33,239 nucleotides of DNA from an uncultured Clostridia bacterium (GTDB taxonomy: Bacteria > Bacillota > Clostridia > TANB77 > CAG-508): contig CANQMI010000007.1 in assembly GCA_947624905.1 (NCBI GenBank), positions 1-33,239 of the forward strand, read 5' to 3'. Numbering within the stretch: the stretch's first letter is position 1; every line of letters begins with the position of its first letter. This document shows positions 1-10,771 of this stretch, piece by piece. The notes beneath the pieces are model-generated. The model ran no database searches. It was not told the DNA's origin and worked only from the letters and a program-made list of their open reading frames with translations. A program made the position numbers and the translations under genes.

Positions 1-51
<51 letters not shown>

Positions 52-189
52 AAAATTAACTTAATGTATAATATCACAAAAAGACTATATTGTCAATGAG
101 ATTTCATGAAAAAACTTAAAATTTCATTGAAAAAAGGCACAAAAACCAAATCTCAAAAAGAGATCTCAAAAAACGAATTCAAAATCAAG

Positions 190-528
190 CTATTTTGATG
201 TATATTGAGACAATGGACGTATCATGTTATAAACTAATTCAACTACATCTTCAGAGCTGTTTGAAAGCATTCTATTTATTTTATTTAAAAATGTAGAATT
301 ATTCGAATCGCCAAATAAAATATAATCACATGAGAATCCTGACTTTAATGAAATAAGCATCAAGGTCTCAATACTCATTGATTTATCTCCTCTTTCAAGT
401 TGACTAAGGAAAGAAGGAGATATGTCGATTAATTCTGAGAATTGCTCTCTTGTCAATGACATACTTTCTCTAACATTTCTAATTCTACTGCCAATCATAA
501 TATTATCTTTCATATAAGATTCCCCCAC
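190..528 (-). CDS. XRE-family helix-turn-helix transcriptional regulator
   Basis: IGSRIRNVRESMSLTREQFSELIDISPSFLSQLERGDKSMSIETLMLIS is a classic HTH_3 domain. Confidence 0.9.
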   Translation of the reverse strand: MGESYMKDNIMIGSRIRNVRESMSLTREQFSELIDISPSFLSQLERGDKSMSIETLMLISLKSGFSCDYILFGDSNNSTFLNKINRMLSNSSEDVVELVYNMIRPLSQYTSK

Positions 529-808
529 TAAAATTAAAGAAAAAAATATTATTTAATAAAATTATATAGACATCAAACTTAAAATACCAAACACTAAGAG
601 GTAAAAGAAATACACTCTGCTAGTGCAAAGATATAACTATTATAACTAAAAATTCAATATTATTCAAAGCAAATATATATTATGTTATATCAAAATATGC
701 AAAATAAGCTTCCGTAAATAATTTTGTGAATTTTATGTGAAAATGTTGCAAATATTTTTTACAAATGATAAGATTATAACGATTTATTTTAAGATAGGAG
801 GGAAAACT

Positions 809-1907
809 TTGATCAAGGTAGAGAATGTTACTAAAAAATATGGAAATCATATTGCATTAGATAATATGAATTTCGAGATAAAAGAAGGAGAAATTGTCCG
901 GATTTCTAGGACCAAATGGTGCAGGAAAAACTACTACAATGAGCATTATAACTGGATACATAGAACCATCTCAAGGTAAAGTAGAAATAAACGGATATAA
1001 TGTAAGCAAAAAGCCAAGAAAAGCAAAACGCGAAATTGGATATATGCCTGAAACCACACCATTATATAATGAATTAACGCCAAAAGAATTTATAAAATAC
1101 ATGGCAGAATTAAAAGGTGTCCCAAGAAAAATGAGAAAGCAAGAAGTAGAAAGAGTCTTGAAGGCAGTAAATATAGAAGACGTAAAAAATAAATTAATCA
1201 GAAATCTATCAAGAGGATATAAACAACGTGTAAGTCTAGCAGGTGCTTTAGTTGGAAATCCAAAAGTATTGATACTTGATGAACCAACTGTAGGATTAGA
1301 TCCTAAACAGGTAACACAAATAAGAGATTTGATAAAATCATTAGGAAAAAACCATACAGTATTATTAAGTTCACATATATTATCGGAAGTAAGTCAAATA
1401 TGCAAAAAAGTTATAATAATAAATAAAGGAAAGTTAGTTGCAATAGATACACCAAAGAATTTGGAAGCAAAGACTGAAAAAGAAAACGTTTTATTAATTA
1501 CAGTTGAAGATCCAGAAAACAAAATAGAAGATGTAGTTAAAAGCATATCTAATATTAAAGAAATAAAACTAATAAAAGAATTACCAGATGGAACAAAGCA
1601 ATATAGTATATCATCAAATGATAATAGCGATATGAGAAAAGAAATATTTTCTGTTTTTGCTAAGAATGAAATAACAATATTCGAATTGAAAAAGGCAGAA
1701 ATGAGTTTAGAAGACGCTTTCTTGAATTTAATAGATAATCAAAAAGAAGAACCAGAAAAGACAAAAGCAGAAATAAAAAAAGAGAAAAAAGAATTGAAAG
1801 AAAAACGCAAAAAAGAAAAAGAAGATAAGAAAATAGAAAAACAAAATAAAAAGACAGAAAAAAACAAAGAAAAGACAAAAAATAAGAAAAAAGGAGGGGA
1901 TAAATAA
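809..1907 (+). CDS. ABC transporter ATP-binding protein (gliding/ABC-2 type); one in-frame CGG +1 shift needed
   Basis: TTG start after an aggaggg SD. LIKVENVTKKYGNHIALDNMNFEIKEGEIV / GFLGPNGAGKTTTMSIITG is split between ORFs 737..979 and 894..1907. Removing C899 gives 1098 nt, one continuous frame. Lys/Glu-rich C-terminal tail. Confidence 0.93.
899..901 (+). other. In-frame CGG +1 shift site 1
   Basis: ATT GTC C GGA TTT restores IV-GFLGPNGAGKT. Confidence 0.9.
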
Positions 1908-2593
1908 TGTGGGCTATAATAAAAAAAGAAGTTAAAACTTACTTTTTATCTCCAATAGGATATGTATTTATTGGATCATTCTTACTTATGTCTAGCTTTT
2001 TCTTTTACCAATACATATTTTATTATGGAAGTGTAGAATATTCATATTTATTCTATTATACTGCAGAATTATTAACTTTTACAATTGCACTACTTACAAT
2101 GGGGATGTTCTCATCTGAAAGAAAAAATGGAACAGAAACGTTGCTTCTGACATCTTCAAGAAGCATAACAAGTATAGTAATGGGAAAATTTTTAGCAGCA
2201 TTAGCCGTAATACTAATTACACAAATTTTTTCATTGATATACTATGTAATTGTTTGTATTTTTGCTAAGGGAATAACAGGGCTAACAATAACATTAACTA
2301 CACTAGGAGGATTTATGTTATTGGCAATGGCTTATATAGCATTTGGAATGTTTATATCAAGTCTAACTGAAAACCAAATAATAGCAGGAGTTGTAACAAT
2401 AATACTTTTACTTGTAAGTTGGTTTTTGCCAGATTTATCACCTGCTTTCAATATAATATCACCACTATATCAATTCCAAAAATATCCAGGAGGGGTTGTA
2501 GGAATAAGTGAAACTATTACATTATTAACACAGACAATATTATTCATATTACTTACAATTATTGTATTACAAAGAAGGAAAAATCTAAAATAG
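1907..2593 (+). CDS. ABC-2 type transporter permease
   Basis: Six-TM hydrophobic protein with MWAIIKKEVKTYFLSPIGYVF start and SSERKNGTETLLLTSSRS, typical of gliding-type ABC permeases; overlaps the ATPase stop. Confidence 0.88.
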   Translation: MWAIIKKEVKTYFLSPIGYVFIGSFLLMSSFFFYQYIFYYGSVEYSYLFYYTAELLTFTIALLTMGMFSSERKNGTETLLLTSSRSITSIVMGKFLAALAVILITQIFSLIYYVIVCIFAKGITGLTITLTTLGGFMLLAMAYIAFGMFISSLTENQIIAGVVTIILLLVSWFLPDLSPAFNIISPLYQFQKYPGGVVGISETITLLTQTILFILLTIIVLQRRKNLK

Positions 2594-2609
2594 AAGGGGT
2601 GAAAATCAA

Positions 2610-4091
2610 GTGAAGAAAATAAAAAAATTATTTGAAAGCATAAAATTTAAATGGCTAAGAGATAGAATCTTGACGTTGATTCTTATAGCAATATTGGTAG
2701 CTGCATTCATTGGAATAAATGTAGGAATAAATGCTTTAGATATATCTGATATAGATTTGACAGAAGAAAAAATATATACTTTGACAGAAGAATCAAAAAA
2801 CGCAATATCAGCGATACCAGAAGATGAAGAAATAAATGTTTATTTATTTGATTACATAGAAGATGATGCTTTGGTTGATTTAGCTAAGCAATATACAAAA
2901 GTAAGAAAAAATATTAAAGTAGAATTAACAACAGCTACGGACAGAGCAGATCTAGCAGCTGAATATGAAATAACAGAAGGAAGCTATAATATATTAATAA
3001 CTCGTGGCGAAAAGCATAAATTAATAAATGGACAAGAGTTAAGCACATTTGATTATAGCACAGGAAATACAATAGATATTACTGAGCAAAGATTAACAAA
3101 CGGAATAATTTCAGTATCTTCAGTTGGAAAATTAACATCTGTTTACATGTTAACAGGACACAATGAATATACAACAGATACACAGATGGTAACATTCAAG
3201 GAATACCTTGAACTTGAAAACTATCAAATTAAAGATTTAGATTTGCTAATAACAACTAAAATACCAGAAGATTGCCAAACTTTAATAATTGCATCACCTA
3301 GATCAGATTTTACAGACTATGAAACTAAAATAATCAAGGAATATATTAATAATGGAGGAAATATAGTATGGTTTAGTGAACCATTTACACAAGATGATAA
3401 AACTCCAAATATACAGTCAATCCTAGATCTATATGGTGTAACAATTGATAAAAAAGGTGTAATAATCGAACAAGATGCAAGTAGAATGGTTATGCAACAA
3501 CCAGATATCATATTACCAATGATTCAGAATACTGAAATAACGCAAAGGATGTACGGAAGTGGACTAGTATTATTCTTTAGTTCAGGAAGATTAAGATTTG
3601 TAGAAGACAAAAAATTAGAGGATTTGAAAGTTACCAAAACAGAGTTATTATCAAGTAGCGAGACATCATTCTTTAGAACGAATTTGAATATAGAAACACT
3701 TACAGCAACTAAGGATGATGAAGTTGGTAGCAATGTAATAGGAGCAATATTAGAAAAGACTGTAAAAGATGCAACTGATGATCAAGAAGAAGTAAAATCT
3801 TCATTAGTTGTATACGCTAATAACTATTTCGCATCTGATGGAGCTGTTACAGTAGGTGAACAAACAGTATCTGCAATATATTTCTACAATAACTTAGATT
3901 TAGCATTAAGCACAATATCATATACAGCAAAAGCACCAGAAGGATTAGTAATTAGAAAAACGATAGAAACTACATACTATACACCAACACAAGCTCAAGA
4001 CATAACAATAAAAGCAATAGTCTTCGGATTCCCTGTTTTAATAATAATAGCCGGAATTGTAGTATGGCAAGTAAGAAGAAGGAAAAAATAA
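2610..4091 (+). CDS. GldG-like ABC-type uncharacterized transport system protein
   Basis: N-terminal TM, DLTEEKIYTLTEESKNAI, NGGNIVWFSEPF, C-terminal TM; adjacent to ATPase and permease. Confidence 0.85.
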   Translation: MKKIKKLFESIKFKWLRDRILTLILIAILVAAFIGINVGINALDISDIDLTEEKIYTLTEESKNAISAIPEDEEINVYLFDYIEDDALVDLAKQYTKVRKNIKVELTTATDRADLAAEYEITEGSYNILITRGEKHKLINGQELSTFDYSTGNTIDITEQRLTNGIISVSSVGKLTSVYMLTGHNEYTTDTQMVTFKEYLELENYQIKDLDLLITTKIPEDCQTLIIASPRSDFTDYETKIIKEYINNGGNIVWFSEPFTQDDKTPNIQSILDLYGVTIDKKGVIIEQDASRMVMQQPDIILPMIQNTEITQRMYGSGLVLFFSSGRLRFVEDKKLEDLKVTKTELLSSSETSFFRTNLNIETLTATKDDEVGSNVIGAILEKTVKDATDDQEEVKSSLVVYANNYFASDGAVTVGEQTVSAIYFYNNLDLALSTISYTAKAPEGLVIRKTIETTYYTPTQAQDITIKAIVFGFPVLIIIAGIVVWQVRRRKK

Positions 4092-4106
4092 TTAAAATAA
4101 AAATAT

Positions 4107-4139
4107 AAAAGACCTCATATATATAATATGAGGTCTTTT
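4107..4139 (+). terminator. Intrinsic terminator
   Basis: aaaagacctcatat-atata-atatgaggtctttt hairpin with a T run. Confidence 0.85.
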
Positions 4140-4168
4140 ATTAAATCATATGAAAGGAATGATAGTGC

Positions 4169-5186
4169 ATTTTTACTACAATTAGTTGCGTATTTGTAAT
4201 AGTTGGAACAATAATTGGAGCAGGATTTGCATCAGGAAAAGAAATTTATAATTTTTTCTATATATATGGAAAACAAGGGCTATTAGGTATGTGTTTTTCA
4301 ATTATTTTAATAGGGTATATAATCTATAAAACTTTCAAAATAATTGAAAAACATGATATATGTAGCTATAAAGAATTATTAGATGTGATTTTACCAAAGA
4401 AAAAGATGAAATATATTAACCTTGAAAATATCTTGAATTTTATAATTAATATATTTCTATTAACAACATTTTTCATAATGTGTGCAGGCTTTTCGGCCTA
4501 TTTCAATCAAGAATTCAAAATAAATGTGATTTATTCAGGCATAATCATAGCAATCTCAAGTTATATAATTTTAAACAAAAACATGAAAGGAATATTTATT
4601 ATTAATTCTATCCTAATGCCAGTAATAATTATAATATTAATAATTTTAGGAATAAAAAGTTCAAGCGCAAACAATATGCTTCAAATCTCTACCAATAATC
4701 CACAATGGATTATTAATGCAATATTATATTCAAGCTATAACACAATAACATTGTCATCAGTTCTGATACCCATGAAAAAACACATCAAGCAAAAAAAAGA
4801 TTATATAAAAATAGTTGCAATAAGTAGTATTATCATAATAATGCTTGGTATAATTATATTTTTACTACTTTCAAATATAAAAACAGACATATCAAAAATA
4901 GAATTGCCAGCAGTATATGCCAGTCGGAAATATTGGAAAAACATTCCAGTATTTATACGGAGTAATAATACTAGGAGCAATCATTACAACAGCTGTATCA
5001 TCAGCATTTGGCTTTCTAAACAATATATCAGAAAACGAAAAACAATATGTTTTAATGAATAAATTAATATGTATTATATCAGTGTTTATCTCTATGCTAG
5101 GGTTCTCAAATTTAGTAAATATTCTATATCCATTATTTGGAATTTTGGGATTGATACAATTAATTTTAATTATAAAATGCAAATAA
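4169..5186 (+). CDS. YkvI-like membrane protein; probable ATT start and one in-frame CGG +1 shift
   Basis: VFVIVGTIIGAGFASGKEIYNFF is in frame with ORF 4289..5062, and ORF 4917..5186 continues GNIGKTFQYLYGVIILGAIITTAVSSAFGFL. Removing C4925 gives 1017 nt in one frame. No ATG upstream in this frame; ATT at 4169 lies ~10 nt after an aaagga SD. Confidence 0.75.
4925..4927 (+). other. In-frame CGG +1 shift site 2
   Basis: GCC AGT C GGA AAT ATT restores YAS-GNIGKTFQYLYG. Confidence 0.85.
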
Positions 5187-5233
5187 TCTTGTAATAATTA
5201 ATAAATTATTATAAAATATTGTTATAAAAAATA

Positions 5234-6420
5234 ATGAAAGGATTATTTATGGAAGTACTAAAGTATAAAAGTAAAGTACCATTAAAAAACAAACTAATAA
5301 TAATAGCTCTAGCAATAATCTTGATTTCAGCAATCTCAGTATGTATTACATATGCTGTAAACGAAAAAGCAAGAGACTGGATTAATATGAATATCTTGAG
5401 AAAAGAAGTAACAGAAGAAGATGTGGCCACAATTGAAATAGATGGTGATAAAAATCAATATATATATGCTTACGATAAATATATTACGATACTCTGCAAT
5501 GGGAAACTAGAAATATATAATAGTTATGGGAATAAATCCTATGAACTTGATGTTGAAATAAGTAATCCGATATTTGAATCAGATGGGCAATATCTTGCTA
5601 TAGCAGAAAATAAAGGACAAAATATATATGTAATATCAGATCGGAAAAGTATTGTGGGACAATAAAGTAGAAGGTAATATAAATAAAATAAATATCAGTA
5701 GAGAAGGAAAAACATCTATAATAACAGAAGGGACAAGCTATAAAAGCATCATAATAACATTTGACAAGAATGGAAAGGAACTATTTAAAACATATTTAGC
5801 ATCAACAATTGCTATAGATGTCGATATATCTATGGATGGAAAATATTTAGCAATAGCAGAAGTCAATACCAATGGTGCCTTGATAGAGTCAAGTATAAAG
5901 GTTATAGAAATAGATAAAGCAAGTAGCGGAGATACAACAAATTCTATCATATATAAACACAATGCAGATGCAAATAAAATGATAACAGATATAAAATATC
6001 AAGAAAAAGGACAACTTATATGTATATATGATGATTCTATACATATGATTTATGAGGAAAACGAAACTACCATATTAGAATTTGGAAAAAATGTTCAAAT
6101 GTCAAGTATAGATCTAAAAGGATGTGCAGTTAGGGCAGAAGAAATATCAACAGGACTATTTAGTTCTAGAACAGATATAATACTTACAAATACATTATCC
6201 AAAGCAGAATCCACTTATAGTGTGGATAGCGTCATAAAAGATTTAGTAAGTTGTAATCAAGTTGTAGCTATAAACTTAGGAACGGAAATACATCTGATTA
6301 ATCTAAACCGGTTGGTTAGAAAAGAAATACACATCATCACAAGAAATTAAAGATATTGTACTAGGAAGATCAATTGCCGGAATCGTATATAGAGATAGAA
6401 TAAAAATACTTACTTTTTAA
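5234..6420 (+). CDS. DUF5711-like membrane-anchored beta-propeller protein; two in-frame CGG +1 shifts
   Basis: ORFs 5234..5665 and 5652..6350 plus a tail GWLEKKYTSSQEIKDIVLGRSIAGIVYRDRIKILTF*. Removing C5642 and C6309 gives 1185 nt, divisible by 3. Confidence 0.8.
5642..5644 (+). other. In-frame CGG +1 shift site 3
   Basis: TCA GAT C GGA AAA GTA TTG TGG restores ISD-GKVLWDNKVEG. Confidence 0.88.
6309..6311 (+). other. In-frame CGG +1 shift site 4
   Basis: CTA AAC C GGT TGG TTA restores LN-GWLEKKYTSSQEIK. Confidence 0.85.
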
Positions 6421-6445
6421 AATAAATAATAAGGAGGAAAAAAGG

Positions 6446-7082
6446 ATGGTCGATTTAATTTTAATACTCGGCATAATATTATTTACATTTTTAGGTTATC
6501 ATAGGGGGTTAATCAAAGTAAGCGTAAAAATAATAGGATTTGTTTTATCACTTATAATAGCATTAATCTTATATACACCAATCTCAAATTATATAATTAA
6601 CAATACTGATATAGCAACGAATTTAAAGGGAATCATACAAGAAAAATTATATACTCAAGAACAAAATCAAGAAAGCTCAGAGACTACAAATAATTTAATA
6701 GACAATTTTGCAAAATATATAGATGGATATACAGACGAAATAAAGGAAAACAGTTCAGAATATATCGCTGAAAGCTTATCAATAACAGTCATAAAAATAG
6801 GAATATGGATAGGACTATTTTTAGTAGCAAGAATTTTGATGATATTCTTGAAAATATTTGCAAGCATAGTAGAAAAAATACCAATAATAAAACAATTTAA
6901 TAAACTACGGAGGAACAATATATGGTGTCCTAGAGGGATTTGTAATAGCATACATAGCCCTTGCAATAATAAGCTTTATTTCACCAATGGTAGAAAATAA
7001 TTACATATTAAACAAAATAAATGATTCTCATATATGTAAATCAATGTATGAAAATAATATAATATTAAAGATGATCTTATAA
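6446..7082 (+). CDS. CvpA family protein; one in-frame CGG +1 shift
   Basis: MVDLILILGIILFTFLGYHRGLIKVSVKIIGF then FNKL/GGTIYGVLEGFVIAYIALAIISFISP after removing C6908; 636 nt in one frame. Confidence 0.85.
6908..6910 (+). other. In-frame CGG +1 shift site 5
   Basis: AAA CTA C GGA GGA ACA restores NKL-GGTIYGVLEGF. Confidence 0.92.
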
Positions 7083-7084
7083 AA

Positions 7085-7113
7085 AACGAGATGAAAATAC
7101 TTCATCTCGTTTT
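7085..7113. terminator. Bidirectional intrinsic terminator
   Basis: aacgagatgaa-aat-acttcatctcgtt between convergent genes. Confidence 0.8.
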
Positions 7114-8224
7114 AATGTCTTTTATGACCATATTTTTTATCATCATTCTTGAAAGTAATTACAAACAGAAATCTTATGGCTAAGATAATAATAACAATTG
7201 CAACAACTCTTGATATTACTTTAACTATCATAACATAAGAAGAAGCTGTAGAAGAGTTATCTTCTGCTAATGTTGAAGTGTCATTATCTTGAGAATCTTT
7301 TTTAATTTCTTGTTGCAAATTTTCATCAGTTGGTATATAATTAGCAAAAGCAGAATCAAATAAAGTTTTGCAATCTATATATTTTTGTCTAAGATTATCT
7401 TGATTAAATCCATCACCCAAAATTACAACAATAAACTCTTTATCATCTTTCTTTGCAGATGCAACTATGCAATCTTTAGCAGGATTAGTATATCCAGTTT
7501 TTATACCATTAGCATACTCATAATAATATTTATTAGAGTCTGGGCGAATTAAATCATTAGAAGTAGAAAAAGTTCTATCAGAATTAGGATACAACTCTGT
7601 ACTTGGCAAAGTATAAGTCGTTCTTGTAATAATTTCTCTGAATTTCTCTATATTCATAGCATACCTTGCAATCAAGGACAAATCATAAGCCGTAGTATAT
7701 AATTCGCTATTATGAACTCCACTCGGATTTGTAAAATGAGAATTCGTGCATCCTATTTGTTTAGCCTTGTCATTCATGAGTTGGGCAAAAGCAGATATAG
7801 AACCAGAAACATGCTCAGCCAAAACATTTGCTGCATCATTTGCAGAAGGAATTAGCATAGCATAAAGTAAATCCTCTACACGAAATTTTTCTCCAGCTTT
7901 TAAATTAGCAGTAGCATAAGTTGCAGGAACAGCCTTTAAAGCAGAAGCATTTACAGTTACAATTTCGTTCAAAGGACATTTTTCAAGAACAAGAATTGCT
8001 GTTAGAATTTTGGTAGTGCTAGCAGGATACATTTTTTCATAAGCATTTTTTTGATATAAAATCTCACCTGAATTTCTTTCAACCATCAACACACAATTAG
8101 ATTCAATATTTAAATCACCCCAAATTGAAAAAGAAGTGCTCACATTATTATCTAACACTTCACTAGCAAAACACTGTGTTTCCAATGTAATTAAAATAAC
8201 AAAAAAAGCAAAAAATTTTTTCAT
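7112..8224 (-). CDS. D-alanyl-D-alanine carboxypeptidase (DacF/PBP5-like)
   Basis: YPASTTKILTAI (SxxK), SANDAANVLAEH (SxN), NGIKTGYTNPAKDC (KTG) motifs; N-terminal signal, C-terminal TM. Confidence 0.95.
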   Translation of the reverse strand: MKKFFAFFVILITLETQCFASEVLDNNVSTSFSIWGDLNIESNCVLMVERNSGEILYQKNAYEKMYPASTTKILTAILVLEKCPLNEIVTVNASALKAVPATYATANLKAGEKFRVEDLLYAMLIPSANDAANVLAEHVSGSISAFAQLMNDKAKQIGCTNSHFTNPSGVHNSELYTTAYDLSLIARYAMNIEKFREIITRTTYTLPSTELYPNSDRTFSTSNDLIRPDSNKYYYEYANGIKTGYTNPAKDCIVASAKKDDKEFIVVILGDGFNQDNLRQKYIDCKTLFDSAFANYIPTDENLQQEIKKDSQDNDTSTLAEDNSSTASSYVMIVKVISRVVAIVIIILAIRFLFVITFKNDDKKYGHKRH

Positions 8225-8300
8225 AATCTTACTATATCACATATCATAAAAAAATAGCAATACTTTATTTGAATAGCAAAAAAAATCAAGGAGGTAAAAA

Positions 8301-8930
8301 ATGGACATGTTAAGTCAAAAACAAAAAATTATAGCAATAATAGGAATTGTTATAATAGTGATTATAATAATTTATTACTATATAGTTAGCACAAGAAATA
8401 TGTATGAATATGAACAAAATGAAATTGTAGAAACAACAGAAGAGGATACGGAAACAGAAGAAAAAGCAAAAATAATAGTCCATATAACAGGGGCAGTAAA
8501 AAACAATGGAATTGTAGAAGTAGAGGAAGATTCAAGAATAAATGATGTGATAGAAGCGGCAGGTGGAATAACAGAAGAAGCGGATATATCACAAGTTAAT
8601 CTAGCATATATAATAAAAGATGGACAAAAGATATACATACCAAGCAAAAACGATCAAGAAAATATCGAAGATTTAGAAATAATATCTGAAAATGCAGGAA
8701 TCAAGATAATAGAAGCTGAAAATACTACTCAAAGCAATGGAATAGTAAATATAAACACTGCAACTAAAGAAGAACTGCAAAAATTACCTGGGATAGGCGA
8801 ATCCACTGCAAATAAAATAATAACTTACAGAAACGAAAATGGGAAATTTAAATCAATAGAAGACATAAAAAATATATCAGGAATAGGAGATGCAAAATTT
8901 GAAACCATAAAAAACTATATAAAAGTTTAG
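8301..8930 (+). CDS. ComEA-like SLBB plus helix-hairpin-helix DNA-binding protein
   Basis: N-terminal TM, SLBB-like IIVHITGAVKNNGIVEVEEDSRINDVIEAAGG, HhH VNINTATKEELQKLPGIGESTANKIITYR. Confidence 0.93.
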   Translation: MDMLSQKQKIIAIIGIVIIVIIIIYYYIVSTRNMYEYEQNEIVETTEEDTETEEKAKIIVHITGAVKNNGIVEVEEDSRINDVIEAAGGITEEADISQVNLAYIIKDGQKIYIPSKNDQENIEDLEIISENAGIKIIEAENTTQSNGIVNINTATKEELQKLPGIGESTANKIITYRNENGKFKSIEDIKNISGIGDAKFETIKNYIKV

Positions 8931-9796
8931 ATTGATTTACAAACATCATATATATCTTGAATAATATCTCCAGGAGTTGAAGCTCCAGCCATAATACCAA
9001 TCTTATGAAAATTCTTTAAATAATCCAAATCTAAATCATTTTTAGTCTGAATAAATAAAACATTTTTACAATTTTTCATGGAAATTTCATAGAGCTTTTT
9101 AGTATTTGAACTATTTTTTCCGCCAATTATTATCATTAAATCAACAATAGAAGATATCTCCTCTGTTTCCTTTTGCCTTGAATTTGTTGCATCACAAATA
9201 CTATTTTCTATGTGCACATCATAGGAACTATCTAATGAATTGCTTATAATTTGTGTCAATTTATTAAATAAATTAATGCTGAATGTGGTTTGAGAAATAA
9301 TTAAAACTTTTTTAATATTACTCTTGAATAATTTATCAAGCGCCTGCGGAATATCTTCTTCAGTTTCTATTATGTAAGAATTATCACTACAAAAACTAAT
9401 AGTTCCAATAGTTTCTGGATGATTTTTTATGCCAAATAAAAATATAAAATAATTATTTTTAGAAAAACTATCAACTAATTTATGTATTTTTAGAACCTTA
9501 GGACAAGTTAAATCAATTAACTCTATATTTTGCTTTTGAGCTAAATCATAGGTATCTTTACTTACACCATGAGCCCTTATAAGAACTTTATTTTTTGCTT
9601 CATCTATAGAATTAATAATACGGAGGCCCAAATTTTCAAGACGAGATATAACTTGATGATTGTGGATAATCTCTCCTAGGCAATCTAAATGACCATTATT
9701 ATTTTCAAGTTCTTCTTCTGCCTTCAAAATACTATACTTTACACCAGCACAAAAACCACAATTTTTACCAATAATTACATCCATAATAACCTCCAT
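8927..9796 (-). CDS. ispH: 4-hydroxy-3-methylbut-2-enyl diphosphate reductase
   Basis: GFCAGVKYSILKAEE, LIRAHGVSKDTYDLAQ, DLTCPKVLKIH, IGGKNSSNTKKLYEI, AGASTPGDIIQDI: IspH/LytB signatures. Confidence 0.95.
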   Translation of the reverse strand: MEVIMDVIIGKNCGFCAGVKYSILKAEEELENNNGHLDCLGEIIHNHQVISRLENLGLRIINSIDEAKNKVLIRAHGVSKDTYDLAQKQNIELIDLTCPKVLKIHKLVDSFSKNNYFIFLFGIKNHPETIGTISFCSDNSYIIETEEDIPQALDKLFKSNIKKVLIISQTTFSINLFNKLTQIISNSLDSSYDVHIENSICDATNSRQKETEEISSIVDLMIIIGGKNSSNTKKLYEISMKNCKNVLFIQTKNDLDLDYLKNFHKIGIMAGASTPGDIIQDIYDVCKSI

Positions 9797-9850
9797 TAAT
9801 TCTGTATAAAATAATTATAAATTAATAAATATATAATTGTCAACTTTAGG

Positions 9851-9879
9851 TTGATTTTAAAAAATAAAAATAGTATAAT
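9851..9879 (+). promoter_or_regulatory. Sigma70-like promoter upstream of 9919 CDS
   Basis: TTGATT-N17-TATAAT. Confidence 0.6.
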
Positions 9880-9918
9880 AATATTATCTTATCCGTTAAA
9901 ACAAGAAAAGAGGTAAAT

Positions 9919-10140
9919 ATGGAAGATAACAAAAAAGGACAAAACGAAGATCATGTAAAAATATATGATAAAGAAATGTATATAAGTCAAGAAAAATTAA
10001 AAACAATAATAATAATGATCATGGTATTCTTGATAGGATTTATTGCAGGATATTTTTCAAAAGATATAATTGAAGAAGAAATTGTAGCAATAGATCAAGA
10101 TAATAGTGTTGTAACAAATAATGATAATAGTAGTATTTGA
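9919..10140 (+). CDS. Small hypothetical single-TM protein
   Basis: ORF with SD (aagaggtaaat) and promoter; TM IIIMIMVFLIGFIAGYF. Confidence 0.6.
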   Translation: MEDNKKGQNEDHVKIYDKEMYISQEKLKTIIIMIMVFLIGFIAGYFSKDIIEEEIVAIDQDNSVVTNNDNSSI

Positions 10141-10164
10141 AAAATTGGAAAAATATGATATAAT
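10137..10164 (+). promoter_or_regulatory. Putative promoter of OLE RNA
   Basis: TTGAAA-N16-TATAAT with TGA extended -10. Confidence 0.6.
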
Positions 10165-10170
10165 AAAATA

Positions 10171-10730
10171 GATGGCACATTATTCTAGTCACTTTTATTT
10201 TGCGAGGGTGGGGCTAAAAATCCACTAAAGGGCAAATCGATGAAGTTTCTTGCTTGTGCGCGAAATGCCAGTTTTGTGTGTAAGCAGGGAGTAAAGAAAT
10301 TAGGGAAATATGTAATGGCATACGTATTGATCCCCTAGTTTCGTGGAGGCTTAATTAAAGTCAAGTTAAGTAAAACCTATGTTGAGTGCCAAGACACAAA
10401 ATACATAGAGTAGCCTGTCTCGAGTGAATGTATTGGGATTAATAATTTGAATGTGGACATTTGGCCAATGTTCAAGATTCTGAAAAATGTATTATGAAAT
10501 TATATTTGCAAAAAAGACTAGCAAAAATTAAAAGTGTCAAGGAAAACTTCTAGAATGTATGCTTTAAGCGAAAAGCAAAAAAGTCTAGGGATTAAGGTAC
10601 GGATTTAAGTGGCAATCTGGTAACTATTAAAACGGTAGTTATTTTCTTTAAACGGAAACGGCTACAGCAGTAATGCTAAGTAGAAAATAGAGAAATTCAA
10701 CCAGACCTAAACCGTAAAATTTACTTAGAC
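10171..10730 (+). ncRNA. OLE RNA (ornate, large, extremophilic RNA)
   Basis: ~560 nt non-coding, comparatively GC-rich structured stretch (gcgagggtggggctaaaaatccac..., ctagggattaaggtacgg) directly upstream of an OapA-like membrane protein, close to ispH as in known OLE loci. 3' boundary approximate. Confidence 0.8.
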
Positions 10731-10771
10731 TTTTGCCATCTTCAACTATTTGTATGCTAAGGGAGAATCAA

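Noticed and set aside
1660-1878. Antisense ORF 1660..1878 (and other antisense ORFs such as 8378..8647, 21037..21372, 26085..26492)
   Set aside because: They mirror strongly supported genes, have low-complexity or hydrophobic antisense translations and no recognisable domain.
10733-10771. N-terminal extension MPSSTICMLREN of the OapA ORF
   Set aside because: Overlaps the OLE RNA 3' end; ATG at 10772 has a better SD and matches the expected OapA start.
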